Assembly: GCA_903893785.1 (NCBI GenBank)
Contig: CAITNQ010000007.1
Span: 1-39,308 of the forward strand
Direction: 5' to 3'
Source: an uncultured Gemmatimonadota bacterium
Lineage (GTDB): Bacteria; Latescibacterota; UBA2968; UBA8231
Length of the DNA stretch: 39,308 bases
The notes beneath the pieces were generated by a model. The model did not search any database and had not been told where the DNA came from. It saw only the letters and a program-made list of their open reading frames with translations. Each line of letters begins with the position of its first letter. Position 1 is the first letter of the stretch. A program made the position numbers and the translations under genes. This document shows positions 25,662 to 35,600 of the stretch, one piece after another.

Positions 25662-28600
25662 ATGCGATTGCTGCGACACAAGCTGTGGGCAGTGCCTGCG
25701 GCGGCATTCGCCTGCCTGGTCTTGCTCAGCGCGCCCGTGTGGGCCGGCAATGGCAAGATCGCAGGAACCGTCAAAGATGACGCCGGCCAGGCACTGGCCG
25801 GGGCGAATGTCATCGCCACGGCGCCGGGGCAGCAGTTCGGCGCCACCACGGACGCACAGGGCCGCTATTTCATCCTCAATCTGCCTCCGGGCGCGTACAG
25901 CGTGCAGGCCACCTATGTGGCCCACAAACCCGTGCAGCGGGACGGCGTGCGGGTTGCCCTGGACCTGACCACTCAGGAAGATTTCACCCTGGTCGCCGAA
26001 GCGGTGCAGACGGCGCCGGTGACCGTGGTCGCCAAACGGCCCATGGTCGAGAAGAGCCTCACTACCAGCCAGGCCTCCATCGCCAGCGAGCAGCTGAACA
26101 ACACCATGCCCGTGGCCGATGTGCAGGAACTGGTGAACACGGCCCCGGGTGTGTTCCGCGGTTACATCCGCGGTGGTCGGAAGGCCGAGGCCAAGGTGCT
26201 CATCGACGGCATCGACGTGTCGGACACGTACTTCCGCGCCGGTGAAGGCGCCGAGACGACCAATGGCTATGTCGATGCCAACCGGTCTGGCAGTGGCGAG
26301 TTCAGCGCCGTGGGCATCAATGCCAGCAACGTGCGGGCCCTGGACGTGGTGGCCGGCACCTTCAACGCCGAATACGATGCCGCCAGCGCCGGTCTGATCA
26401 ACATGGTCACCAAGGACGGCGGCGACAAAGTCCAGGGCAAGGTGTTCCTGCGCCGCGGCTTGGGCGGCGCCAAGAACGCCGGCCCCGATGTCTACTCCGC
26501 GCTGGTCAACCCCACGCCCAACGCCACCACCGGCGTGGTTGATACCACCACGTACTACGGCCGTTACCTGAGAGAACGGGCCACGTTGGCCGCGTCCACC
26601 GATGCGGCGAATCAGGCCAAGGCCGCCCAGTATTACACCTTCGATCCAGACAACGTTACCTACGGTGACAACCCCGCCACCGAGACCGAGGTGTCCATCG
26701 GCGGACCGCTGCCGGTGCCGCGCACCAACTTCTACCTGACAGCGCGCTACAGCAACGACGAGGGCCAGCTGCCCAACCAGCTCGAGCGTTCCGTGCGCAC
26801 GTCGCTGAAGCTGACCCACCAGGTCACCGACGCCGTCAAACTGACCGGTAACGTCATGGTCGACGACGGCGGCGAACTGGGCGACTGGACCAACCGCTCC
26901 TTCAGCGGCAAGTTCGCCTACTACCCCGTGGGTGCCATGGGCAACCGCAAACTGGGCACCATGGCTTACCTGGGCCTCACTCACGTACTGTCGCCCAGCA
27001 CCTTCTACGAGGTGAAGGTCTCCAACGTCACGCGCAGCAGCGAGTTCGGCTACTCTGACGACGACGGCGACGGCAAGGTCGAGGCGGGCGAAGACGGGGA
27101 TTTCATCTTCATCGACAGCCGGGCTGAGTCAGAGAAGTACCTCGGCGTCAAAGGCAGCGGCGCGGCCGCCGACGGCAGCTTCACCTTCTTCACGACCAAC
27201 CCGGGCAACTCCAAGAACTTCGACCTGCCCTTCGGGGACAACCAGTACCGATTGGCGCAGCCAGGGTTCTACTACGAAGACCTGCACCGCGACGTGCGGC
27301 AGGTCAAGGGCGACTTCACCAGTCAGCTCAACTTCAACCACCAGATCAAGACCGGTTTCCTGTACCGTCAGCACGACATCTCCAAACTGATGCAGCGGAC
27401 GCAGGTCACCGTTACCTATGCCGATACCCTGCCGTACGAGATCTCCCAGTACGACAAAGCGCCGACCGAGAAGGCCCTCTACGTGCAGGACCGCATCGAG
27501 TACGGCGGCATGATCGTCAATGCTGGTCTGCGCCTAGATGGCCTCGACGTCGATGCCAAGCAGGTCGCGAACTTCTTCCAGCCGTCGGTGGACACTGTCT
27601 ACACCTACGCCAACGGGACCACGCAGAAGTACCGGACGCCGGTGCGGTCGGGCAAGGCGATCGCCACCAAGTGGTTCTGGCAGCCTCGGATCGGCATTTC
27701 GCACCCGATTTCCGACAAGGCTGCCATGCACTACTCGTGGGGCAAGTTCTACTCGCCCCCGTCCTTCTCGACCCTGTACGAAGACTACAACAGCTTCACC
27801 AACCCATCTTGGCCCACGCTGTATGACGCCGACGCCGATCCCACCACCGCGACGGCGTACGAGATGGGCCTGCAGTACAGCTTCCATCCTGACTACGTCC
27901 TGGGGTTGACGGCCTACTACCGCGACATCGAGAACTACGGCCGGATTGGCTTCACCGTCACACCGAAGCTGGCCGGCTTCGCCACCTACACCATTAACAC
28001 GAGTGGCGGGTACGCCGACAGCCGCGGTTTTGAGGTCACGCTGGAGCGGCGGGCAGTGGGCCGGCTCTCGGGCCGCCTCAGCTACGGATACAGCTACATC
28101 AAGTCGTCGGCCAGCGGCAACAACTCGACGCCCTTCCCCGACCAGAGCACCTTCTCGGTCAACTCGACGAAGGACGTGAATCAGCTGCCGATCGCCATGG
28201 ACCAGCGCGAGATCGCCAACACGTACGAAACCAACGTGTCTGGTGGCGGCAACCCGCTGCTGACCGGTTACGATCGGACCCACCGCCTGGGCGTGACACT
28301 GATCGCCAAACTGCCCGCGGCCGCTGAGTTGTCGCTGATCACCACGGCTGAGAGCGGTTTCGTGTACCCGATCACGGCCACCACCGCCGATCTGCGCGAA
28401 CGGCAGACCGACCGCGCCCCCTGGAACCTGCGCACCGATGCCCGCCTCGGTCGCGACTTTACCTATGGTGGTCGCTCCGTGGGCGCCTTCTTGGAGGCGC
28501 GCAACCTGTTCAACCGCAGCAACATTCTCACCTTCGACAACCGCAATGTGGCCAGCGTCACCAAATGGGAGACCAGCCAGGATCCGACGGGTGACCTGAA

Positions 28601-28679
28601 CCGGGCGTTCACCGGTCAGAGCCAGCCGATCTACGACATTCCGCGCCTGGTCAGTCTCGGAATCACGCTGGACTTCTGA
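25662..28679 (+). CDS. TonB-dependent outer-membrane receptor with N-terminal carboxypeptidase-regulatory-like domain
   Basis: This is a 1005-residue protein. The signal peptide ends near APVWAG (about 28). A CarboxypepD_reg-like/CNA-B domain (about 31-115) has GTVKDDAGQALAGANVIAT and GRYFILNLPPGAYSVQATY. The plug domain (about 120-250) includes VQELVNTAPGVF and VLIDGIDVSD. The rest is a beta-barrel ending in the aromatic terminal residue Phe (LGITLDF). A loop near 465-486 carries DDDGDGKVEAGEDGD, an EF-hand/dockerin-like calcium motif. Such receptors import large ligands using TonB energy; the substrate is not known. The start is ATG 25662 with GGAGGAG. It heads a cassette with a T9SS-like protein 29 bases downstream and a PorV-like gene. 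Confidence 0.92.
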   Translation: MRLLRHKLWAVPAAAFACLVLLSAPVWAGNGKIAGTVKDDAGQALAGANVIATAPGQQFGATTDAQGRYFILNLPPGAYSVQATYVAHKPVQRDGVRVALDLTTQEDFTLVAEAVQTAPVTVVAKRPMVEKSLTTSQASIASEQLNNTMPVADVQELVNTAPGVFRGYIRGGRKAEAKVLIDGIDVSDTYFRAGEGAETTNGYVDANRSGSGEFSAVGINASNVRALDVVAGTFNAEYDAASAGLINMVTKDGGDKVQGKVFLRRGLGGAKNAGPDVYSALVNPTPNATTGVVDTTTYYGRYLRERATLAASTDAANQAKAAQYYTFDPDNVTYGDNPATETEVSIGGPLPVPRTNFYLTARYSNDEGQLPNQLERSVRTSLKLTHQVTDAVKLTGNVMVDDGGELGDWTNRSFSGKFAYYPVGAMGNRKLGTMAYLGLTHVLSPSTFYEVKVSNVTRSSEFGYSDDDGDGKVEAGEDGDFIFIDSRAESEKYLGVKGSGAAADGSFTFFTTNPGNSKNFDLPFGDNQYRLAQPGFYYEDLHRDVRQVKGDFTSQLNFNHQIKTGFLYRQHDISKLMQRTQVTVTYADTLPYEISQYDKAPTEKALYVQDRIEYGGMIVNAGLRLDGLDVDAKQVANFFQPSVDTVYTYANGTTQKYRTPVRSGKAIATKWFWQPRIGISHPISDKAAMHYSWGKFYSPPSFSTLYEDYNSFTNPSWPTLYDADADPTTATAYEMGLQYSFHPDYVLGLTAYYRDIENYGRIGFTVTPKLAGFATYTINTSGGYADSRGFEVTLERRAVGRLSGRLSYGYSYIKSSASGNNSTPFPDQSTFSVNSTKDVNQLPIAMDQREIANTYETNVSGGGNPLLTGYDRTHRLGVTLIAKLPAAAELSLITTAESGFVYPITATTADLRERQTDRAPWNLRTDARLGRDFTYGGRSVGAFLEARNLFNRSNILTFDNRNVASVTKWETSQDPTGDLNRAFTGQSQPIYDIPRLVSLGITLDF

Positions 28680-28708
28680 GCGCAGGGTCAACGAGGAGGA
28701 AACGCAAA

Positions 28709-31276
28709 ATGGCGAGACACAGACTCAGTCTCCTGCTGGCGATCCTGCTGCTCGTCTGCGGCGCGGGCTCGCTGGCGGCCAAACAGGGCGGCGTGATGGT
28801 CGCCGGCGACATCTGGGATGCCTTCATGCCCAGCAATGCCGGGACCTTCTACAGCGAGGGCAATAACGATCCTGCCAAGCGCTGGACCACCTTCCGCATC
28901 GGCAACTGGGATCGTCAGTGGAGCCAGCCGACACAGATGTACCCGGGCGGCGAAAACCTGCATCTGCCCTGGGGCCAGGACATACAGATCGCCGAGTACA
29001 GTTCCGAAGACATCAACACCATTACCACCAGCAGTGCGCCGCGCGCCAAGCGCTATGCGTTCGGCATCTACACCAGCAAACTCCAGGGCGCCAACGATCC
29101 GGCCCGCGACTGGACGACCGACAGCCAGGGCGCCAAGGACGCAGCGGCAGCCCCGGCTTCAGGCGCTTCGAGCGGGGGCGCGTACTGGACCAGCGCGGAC
29201 CGCACCGAGATGCGCTACGAAGGGAGCATGCCCACCACCCTGGGCGTTGATGTGGGTTGGCGTGTGCGGCAGTACGCCACCAACGCGGGCCATCTCAACG
29301 ACTTCATAGTGGTCGAGATGGAACTGACCAACACCGGCGTGCTGGACGTCAACGGCGACGGCACGGCAGAGAAGACCAACCACCGCATCGAGGCAATGAC
29401 GTTGATGATGCAGCACGAGGTCATCAACAGCATGACCAATGGCGTCAACGGCGCGCGCGGCACCTCGGGTTGGTACACCGGCCCGACATCGGGCTACGAT
29501 GCCACGCCCGACGCCAACGGCGAGCCTTGGGACGTACCGGTGATTTTCTCCGGACCGTCGCTCAGTTCGTTGAATCAGCCGCACCCGGTTTTCGGTACGC
29601 CCACGGGTTGGGCCACGGACGGCAACCGCATGCTGGGTGTGACCATGCGGCCGCTGGCGTACTACTACGATGTCTACAGCGGTTTCCAGTGGATCGCCGC
29701 CAAGCAGGGCGGTCTGCCGACCACCGGCAGCAGCGCGGGCCAGGCGGACAAGAAGACCATCTACGATAGCCCGCCCATCGGCAGTGGCATGCAGAAGGGC
29801 TGGTTTACGTCGCAGGTCAAAGACGATGGCGGCGACAGTGACCCACGCGCCAGCCACATCTTCGCCATGAGTGCCTTCCTCGATGGCGACAAGATCGGCA
29901 GCCGCGCCTGGGACAAGGGCGCCTCCATCCAGAAGGAGAGCAACATCCTGCCGGATCCGAACTGGTTTGATCCGACCAGCCCGGATATCGTTCCCGGCGA
30001 TCCGCTGTCCTTTGTCAAGGCCGTGCGGCCTGAGGGCCAGCGCGGTCAACCCCGCGGCGACATGAAGTACAACCAGAAGTTCGTGCAGAACTGGGAGGTC
30101 GACGCCACCAAGTCGCTGGCCGACCAGCCTGCTTGGGCCTGGACCAAGGGCTTCTCCATCGACTACAACTTCGACGGCAAGCACCAGGCGGGTATCGGAC
30201 CGTTCTCGCTGGAAGTGGGCGAGACGATGAACGTGGTCCTGATCGAGTACGGCGGCTTCCGGCTGCAGGGTGTGCGCGCGGCCCGCAGGACGGCACAGGC
30301 CGTGTACGACGGTGGCTTCACCGTGCCCACGCCGCCGGCAGCGCCGGACATGAAGCTGGTGCCCAACACGAACGTCAAGGTCGACGTCGAGTGGGACAAC
30401 AGGGCTGAGTCGGCGCCTGACTTCGCCGGTTACAAGGTGTACCGCTCGACCTTGTTCCCCAAGGTCGACTCCCGCGCCATCGGCGTGCGGCTGGTGGATC
30501 GCTACCAGGAGCAGACAAAAGAGAATCCCACCGACGCGGAGCTGGCGGCTTTCGGCGAGGCCAACAACCCCAACATCAGCTCGTCAGCATACCGCACTCA
30601 GGAGCCCTCGGCCTGGGGCCCTTACCACCTGGTCAAGATCATCCCCAAGGCCCAGTTGGCCAACTACCTGAACGCCGGCCTCGACAAGGCCCAGTACAAG
30701 TACAAGTGGGCTGACGAGAGCGACCTGATCAGCTTCGGTTTTACCTACTACTACTACGTGGCGGCGTACGACAACGAGTCCGGCAGCATCGCCGGCACAC
30801 CGTTCACGTCACTGGAGAGCCACCGCCAGAACGTCAATGGTCGCGATGGCCTGTGGAAAGGGACGTACCACTACGCCACGGCCAGCTCCTTCTTCCCGTC
30901 GACGCCCGATGGCCAGAAGGCCATTGGCGCACCCTTCGTGCTCAAAGCCCCGTTGCCGGCGGCGGACTCGCTGATTGCCGGGGCGCTCAAGGTCCGCGTG
31001 GTGCCCAACCCGTACAAGAAGGGCGCCCTGCACGACACGGGCACGCAGCACAAGATGCTCTTCATCAACCTGCCCACTGGGACCAAGATCACCATCTTCG
31101 ACGTCTCGGGTCAGGTGGTCGACGTGCTGCGTTTCGAGGGCACCAACCCGCTCGACGGGACCTTGTTCTGGGACATGTTCTCCAAGGACGGCATCGAGGT
31201 CGCTAGCGGTCTATACGTGTATGTCGCCGAGTACCCGGGCGGCACGCAGACCGGTCAGTTCGCGATCTTGCGCTGA
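28709..31276 (+). CDS. Secreted surface protein with fibronectin-III-like region and FlgD/T9SS-like C-terminus
   Basis: This is an 855-residue protein with a signal peptide (MARHRLSLLLAILLLVCGAG, cleavage near SLAA-KQ). The central part is not recognised but contains LDVNGDGTAEK, a short calcium-loop-like motif near 211-221. Residues of about 545-720 look fibronectin-III-like (VDVEWDNRAESAPDFAGYKV, then YRS). The last 95 residues show VVPNPYKKG, KITIFDVSGQVVDVLRF and DGIEVASGLYVYVAEY, the FlgD-Ig-like / T9SS type A sorting-domain pattern. It is probably exported, then anchored at or released from the outer surface. The GAGGAGGAAA site before ATG 28709 is strong, and the gene is 29 bases after the receptor. 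Function may be ligand binding for the receptor, by analogy with SusD-type partners, but no SusD homology is seen. Confidence 0.8.
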   Translation: MARHRLSLLLAILLLVCGAGSLAAKQGGVMVAGDIWDAFMPSNAGTFYSEGNNDPAKRWTTFRIGNWDRQWSQPTQMYPGGENLHLPWGQDIQIAEYSSEDINTITTSSAPRAKRYAFGIYTSKLQGANDPARDWTTDSQGAKDAAAAPASGASSGGAYWTSADRTEMRYEGSMPTTLGVDVGWRVRQYATNAGHLNDFIVVEMELTNTGVLDVNGDGTAEKTNHRIEAMTLMMQHEVINSMTNGVNGARGTSGWYTGPTSGYDATPDANGEPWDVPVIFSGPSLSSLNQPHPVFGTPTGWATDGNRMLGVTMRPLAYYYDVYSGFQWIAAKQGGLPTTGSSAGQADKKTIYDSPPIGSGMQKGWFTSQVKDDGGDSDPRASHIFAMSAFLDGDKIGSRAWDKGASIQKESNILPDPNWFDPTSPDIVPGDPLSFVKAVRPEGQRGQPRGDMKYNQKFVQNWEVDATKSLADQPAWAWTKGFSIDYNFDGKHQAGIGPFSLEVGETMNVVLIEYGGFRLQGVRAARRTAQAVYDGGFTVPTPPAAPDMKLVPNTNVKVDVEWDNRAESAPDFAGYKVYRSTLFPKVDSRAIGVRLVDRYQEQTKENPTDAELAAFGEANNPNISSSAYRTQEPSAWGPYHLVKIIPKAQLANYLNAGLDKAQYKYKWADESDLISFGFTYYYYVAAYDNESGSIAGTPFTSLESHRQNVNGRDGLWKGTYHYATASSFFPSTPDGQKAIGAPFVLKAPLPAADSLIAGALKVRVVPNPYKKGALHDTGTQHKMLFINLPTGTKITIFDVSGQVVDVLRFEGTNPLDGTLFWDMFSKDGIEVASGLYVYVAEYPGGTQTGQFAILR

Positions 31277-31304
31277 ACCCCAGCACGAACACTGGAGGCA
31301 AGAG

Positions 31305-32348
31305 ATGAGAACCTGCAGAATCGCCGCATCGCTGGCACTCCTGGTCTTGCTGGTGGTCGCTCAGACTGCCGAAGCGGGGGTGCGCAAGTCAGGGTTGACG
31401 GGGGCCTCGTTCCTCAAAATCGGTGTCGGCGCCCGACCGGTGGCGCTTGGGTCGGCATACACCACAGTTACCGGTGACGTCAATCAGCTGTTCTGGAACC
31501 CCGCCGGTATCGCGCTGGAGACGGGCAAGCAGCAGGTGACGCTGTTCCACAACCAATGGATCGCGGACCTGGGCCACGATGCTGTCGGCTACACCCGAGA
31601 CATGGGCAGCCTGGGCACGCTCGGTTTCAGCCTGGTCACCCTCGGTATGGGGGGGATCGACGCTGATCGTGATGTCGTGCCGCAGTTCATCTTGGGGGCT
31701 GGCACCTTCACCCCCAACGACACCGAGACTTCGTCGACCTACGACTATCGCGACCTGGCCGTGGGCGTCAGTTGGGGCCGACACATCAGCGACAAGCTGG
31801 ACCTGGGCCTGACTGGCAAGATCGTGTCTCAGTCCATCGACGGCGTCTCGGCACACGCCTATGCGATGGATGCGGGGTGCATCTACCGCGTGGGGTACCG
31901 CAACACCCGCATCGGTGCCCGCATCAACAATCTGGGCAGCGACATCAAGTTCTATGACATTGGTGCGCCGCTGCCCCTGATCTTCAGCATTGGCGTGGCG
32001 TCGGACGTGTGGGAGCAATCCGAAGGCAAGGCCAAAGTCACGCTGCTGGCAGATGCGACCAAACCGCAGGATGCCGAGCAGTTGGTCTACACCGCCATCG
32101 AGGTGCAGGCGCTGAAGAAGTTGAGCCTGCGCACGGGGTACAAGTTCAACTACCAGGGCGTTACAGATAAGAAGGTCGACGAAGTCACCCGCGCCGTGGT
32201 CGACGCCAAACGGACCGAAGAGGGATTGACCGCCGGTGTGGGGCTGGGCTTTGCGATCGGTGGCTATGACGCGGTCATCGACTATGCCTATACTGACTTC
32301 GGCATTCTGGACAGCGTTCACCGCGTGTCGTTGTCGCTGGGCCTCTGA
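31305..32348 (+). CDS. PorV/PorQ family outer-membrane beta-barrel protein
   Basis: This is a 347-residue protein. It has a signal peptide (ends near AQTAEA, about 24) and the family hallmark near the mature N-terminus, GVGARPVALGSAYTTVTGD followed by VNQLFWNPAGIA. It continues as amphipathic strands to the end, VHRVSLSLGL, as for a FadL-type 14-strand barrel. PorV in Bacteroidetes shuttles type IX secretion substrates to the attachment complex; PorQ is a related shuttle. The start is ATG 31305 with TGGAGG nine bases upstream; the frame is open much further upstream inside the previous gene, which is not coding there. It follows a gene whose C-terminus looks like a T9SS sorting domain, so the two may form a secretion pair. 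A strong hairpin follows 38 bases after the stop. Confidence 0.88.
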   Translation: MRTCRIAASLALLVLLVVAQTAEAGVRKSGLTGASFLKIGVGARPVALGSAYTTVTGDVNQLFWNPAGIALETGKQQVTLFHNQWIADLGHDAVGYTRDMGSLGTLGFSLVTLGMGGIDADRDVVPQFILGAGTFTPNDTETSSTYDYRDLAVGVSWGRHISDKLDLGLTGKIVSQSIDGVSAHAYAMDAGCIYRVGYRNTRIGARINNLGSDIKFYDIGAPLPLIFSIGVASDVWEQSEGKAKVTLLADATKPQDAEQLVYTAIEVQALKKLSLRTGYKFNYQGVTDKKVDEVTRAVVDAKRTEEGLTAGVGLGFAIGGYDAVIDYAYTDFGILDSVHRVSLSLGL

Positions 32349-32693
32349 CGGCGACCGCGTACCTTCACCGGGTTGATCGGTACGACCTCCGGGCCGGTGG
32401 CCGCACGTTGGGCCACCGGGCCCGGAGGGGGCTGAGCGAATCGTTCGCATCGCGTGGTTGGGGTGCGCGCCGGCAGCTGGCGCTAGTCTGGCTGCCGGCG
32501 TGGTTGTGCCGTTCGCACCGCCTCGGGCTGTCGTGTCTTGGGTTGTTGGCCGGTTCAGGTCCACCCGCCGGGCCCGAGCGCGCGACGAGCAGGCCAAGGG
32601 CCACCGGTGGGCTGCAGGACCCGGCAAGCCCTGCCTGCGGCCCCGCGCCGTCGTCGGACCGGACCACGTTCGGCATCTCCATGGAAGGCCATC
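32349..32693. other. Intergenic region between the porV-like gene and the peptidase-permease fusion
   Basis: These 345 bases begin with the terminator hairpin listed separately. After that the sequence is GC-rich with no ribosome site except the AAGG about seven bases before the next gene's ATG. No promoter was identifiable. Confidence 0.5.
32386..32428 (+). terminator. Strong hairpin ending the receptor cassette
   Basis: CCTCCGGGCCGGTGGCC (32386-32402) pairs with GGCCACCGGGCCCGGAGG (32411-32428) over 17 base pairs, with one bulged C and an eight-base loop. It lies 38 bases after the porV stop. No T-tract follows, so termination might be helped by another factor. Confidence 0.65.
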
Positions 32694-35600
32694 ATGCGGC
32701 GTCTCTGGCTTGCTGCCCTGGTCTGCCTGCTGGCTCTGGTTCCGCTGGGGGCGGCTGCTGAACCAGCGGGCACCGGGCTCACCCAGAGGCTGACGCAACT
32801 GGCGGCCATGCCGTCGCGTGTCACCGGTTACCCAGGGGCTGCCAGCACCGCCGCCTGGCTGCGGCAGTGCCTGCTCGAGGCGGGCGTGACCGAGATCCAC
32901 ACGCAACGCTTCCCGGTGCCGGTGCCAGTAGACGAAGGTTTCCGTCTGGAAACAGCCGACGAAAGCCTGCCTCTGGCCGGCATGTGGCCCAACCTGGTCC
33001 GCACTCCCACGCTGCCGCCGGCGGGCCTCGAGGCCCAGTTGGCGTGGGGGGGCGACGGCCGCCTGGCGGAACTCGATGGGCGGCCCATCCGCGACCGGAT
33101 TGTCGTGCTGGAGTACTCCAGTGGCAGCGCCTGGGTCAACCTTTTTCAGTTGGGTGCCTGCGCCGTGGTGTTCGTGGAATCGCCGGGCGCCCACCGACAC
33201 GAAGCAGGGCTGAAGTTCCTCGGGGTCCCGGCGGACCTGCCGCGTCTGTACGCGGGGGGACAGGCCGCTCTCCGCATCCGCCAGCTGGCCGAGAACCAGG
33301 TTCGCGTGCGGCTGCGGGGCCGCATGTCGTGGCATACGGTCCAAGGCGAGAACATCATTGGCGTCGTGCCCGGCGGCGATTCGCTGCTGGCTCAGGAGCC
33401 CGTGCTGGTGACGGCCTCGTACGATGGCATGGCCCCCGTGCCCGCTCTGGCCGGCGGCGCCGCCGACGCCGCCGGCGCCGCGGCCCTGATCGAGCTGGCC
33501 CGGGTGGTGGCCCAACACCCGCCCCGCCGCACCGTGATCATGGCTTTCACCGCGGGGCACTACGAGAACATGGCCGGCATGCGGCACCTGGTCGCCGCGG
33601 CCCTGGCAGCCTGCGGGCGTCGCACCGCCACGGATGCCCTGGCCGGCACTGACTCTGTGCTGCGGCGCCGCCTGGGTGATCATCCGCTGCGCCTGGCGAT
33701 CGGCCTGGATCTGTCGCTGCGCGGCCAGAACCTGGGCGTGTTCCTGCCCGGGCCACCGTACCGCACGCCGTTGATGACCCCGCCCTTGACGCGCCGTCTG
33801 ATCGAGCTGGCGGCCGCCTATGAGGACACGGTCCTTGGGGGGCGGCGCATGCTGGCGAACGGCCTGAAGCAGGACCTGTCGCGCCAGGGCCTGGGCAATC
33901 TGATGATGACCCTGCCCATGACCGCGGCGCCGGCGGCGCTGGCCGGTGTTCCGGCACTGGGTTTCTGCACCCTCGATGACAGCCGTGCCGATGTCGATAT
34001 ACCAGCGGCGACGGACACGGTACCGCCCCGATCCGAACACCTGGCGCCACAGGTGGGGCTGCTGAGTTGGTTGATACCGCGGTTGGCCGATGACCCTGAG
34101 CTGGAGCCCTGGGCGTGGGGCAACGATGCCTTTGGCACCCTGCGTGGTGAGGTGGTGCACTACGGCCCGCGCAGTTTCCTGCCCGACCAGCCGACATCCG
34201 GGGCCATGGTCCGGGTGCGACTGCGCAATCCCACTCTGATGGGAGTGCGGCCGGATTTCTGGGCCGTGGCCGACGACTCCGGCCACTTCGTCATCCCGGG
34301 CGTGGAGACGCGTATCCTGTACACGCGTCCGGTGCGCGTCGAGGCGTACCGGGTGGACCCGGTGACCGGCGCGGTTACCGACGCCCCGGATTGGGGCGTC
34401 AACGGCGAGCGCCGCCTGCCGGGCAAGATGCTGACCATCCTGATGGACGACCGTGACGAGTCGGTGCAGGTGGTCACGGCCGCGGTGCGGGGGCTGACCC
34501 TGATCGATACCTTCGACCCGCGGAATCTGCTGACCCCGGAGTCGCTGGAGATGATCGACGCGGCGACCGAGGCCGAACCGCCCGTCTTCGGCGCCTGCCT
34601 GCCGCTGACGCCCCCGGAGATGGAGATCTTCGGGTATGTCAACCGGGTCAGCTCGTGGGTGCAGCCCACATCAGTGCTGTTCGCCCCGGCCGCGACCCGC
34701 GTCAAAGCGGTCATGGCCACAGGCCTGTACGGGCTCGGGCGACGCGGTCTGCTGCTGAATGCCACGGCAGCACAACCCGCGGGTACCGGCTACGCCGTCA
34801 ACGGCGAGAGCCGCCTCGACGAGACACCGTACCGCGTCGCCGATGATCTCTACCACCTCAACAGCCAGCGTCTGGATGACCTGCAGCGCCACGGCGTGCG
34901 CAACGAGCGGTTGGCCCTGTTCCACCGCCGTACGGGCGAGTTGCTGGCCGAGGCAGAGCAGGCCCGTTCGCAGTGGCATCACCGGGTCTTCCTCGACCGC
35001 GCGCGGCAAGCCTGGGGTTTGGCCGCGGCTGCCTATCGCGATGTGGCCGAAACGCAGGCCGGGGTCGTGCAGGGCGCCCTGTTCCTGCTCGCCGCCCTGA
35101 TCCCCTTCGCGCACTTTGCCGAGCGCCTGTTCTTCGGTTTCGCCGACGTGCGGCGGCAGGTTGTCGCTTACTTCGCGCTGTTTGCGGTTGGCTTCCTGGC
35201 GCTGAGCCAGCTTCACCCCGCCTTCGAGTTGTCCATCTCGCCGGCGGTCATCCTGCTGGGCTTCGTCATTCTTGCCTTGAGCCTGCTGGTGACGGGCATC
35301 GGCATCTCGCGCCTCAACCGCGAACTCCGGGCCATGGCCGCCGGACGGCGGCAGGGGCACGACGTGCGGCGCGGCGGCGTCATGCTGACTTCTGTGGCCG
35401 TCGGTCTGGCGCACCTGCGGCGTCGGCCGCTGCGCACCGGGTTGACGGTTGTCACCTTGGTGTTGCTCTCGTTCTCGGTCCTGTCGTTCACCTCGATTCG
35501 GTCGTCGCTGCACGCCAACTGGATCGCGGTGGGCCAGGACGCGGCGTACACCGGCGCTCTGGTGCGCATGCGGGCTTGGAAGCCCATCGAGATGACGGCT

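Noticed and set aside
24643..25968. 441-codon plus-strand frame running from the intergenic region into the receptor gene
   Set aside because: It overlaps the receptor signal-peptide region in another frame, has no ribosome site and no recognisable domain.
25116..26984. 622-codon antisense frame opposite the receptor gene and leader
   Set aside because: The sense strand encodes a clear TonB-dependent receptor; the antisense product is Gly/His/Arg-rich without family features and arises from GC-rich codon bias.
31389..34286. 965-codon antisense frame spanning the porV-like gene and the start of the permease fusion
   Set aside because: It crosses two well-supported sense genes and an intergenic terminator; composition is typical of a GC-bias shadow.
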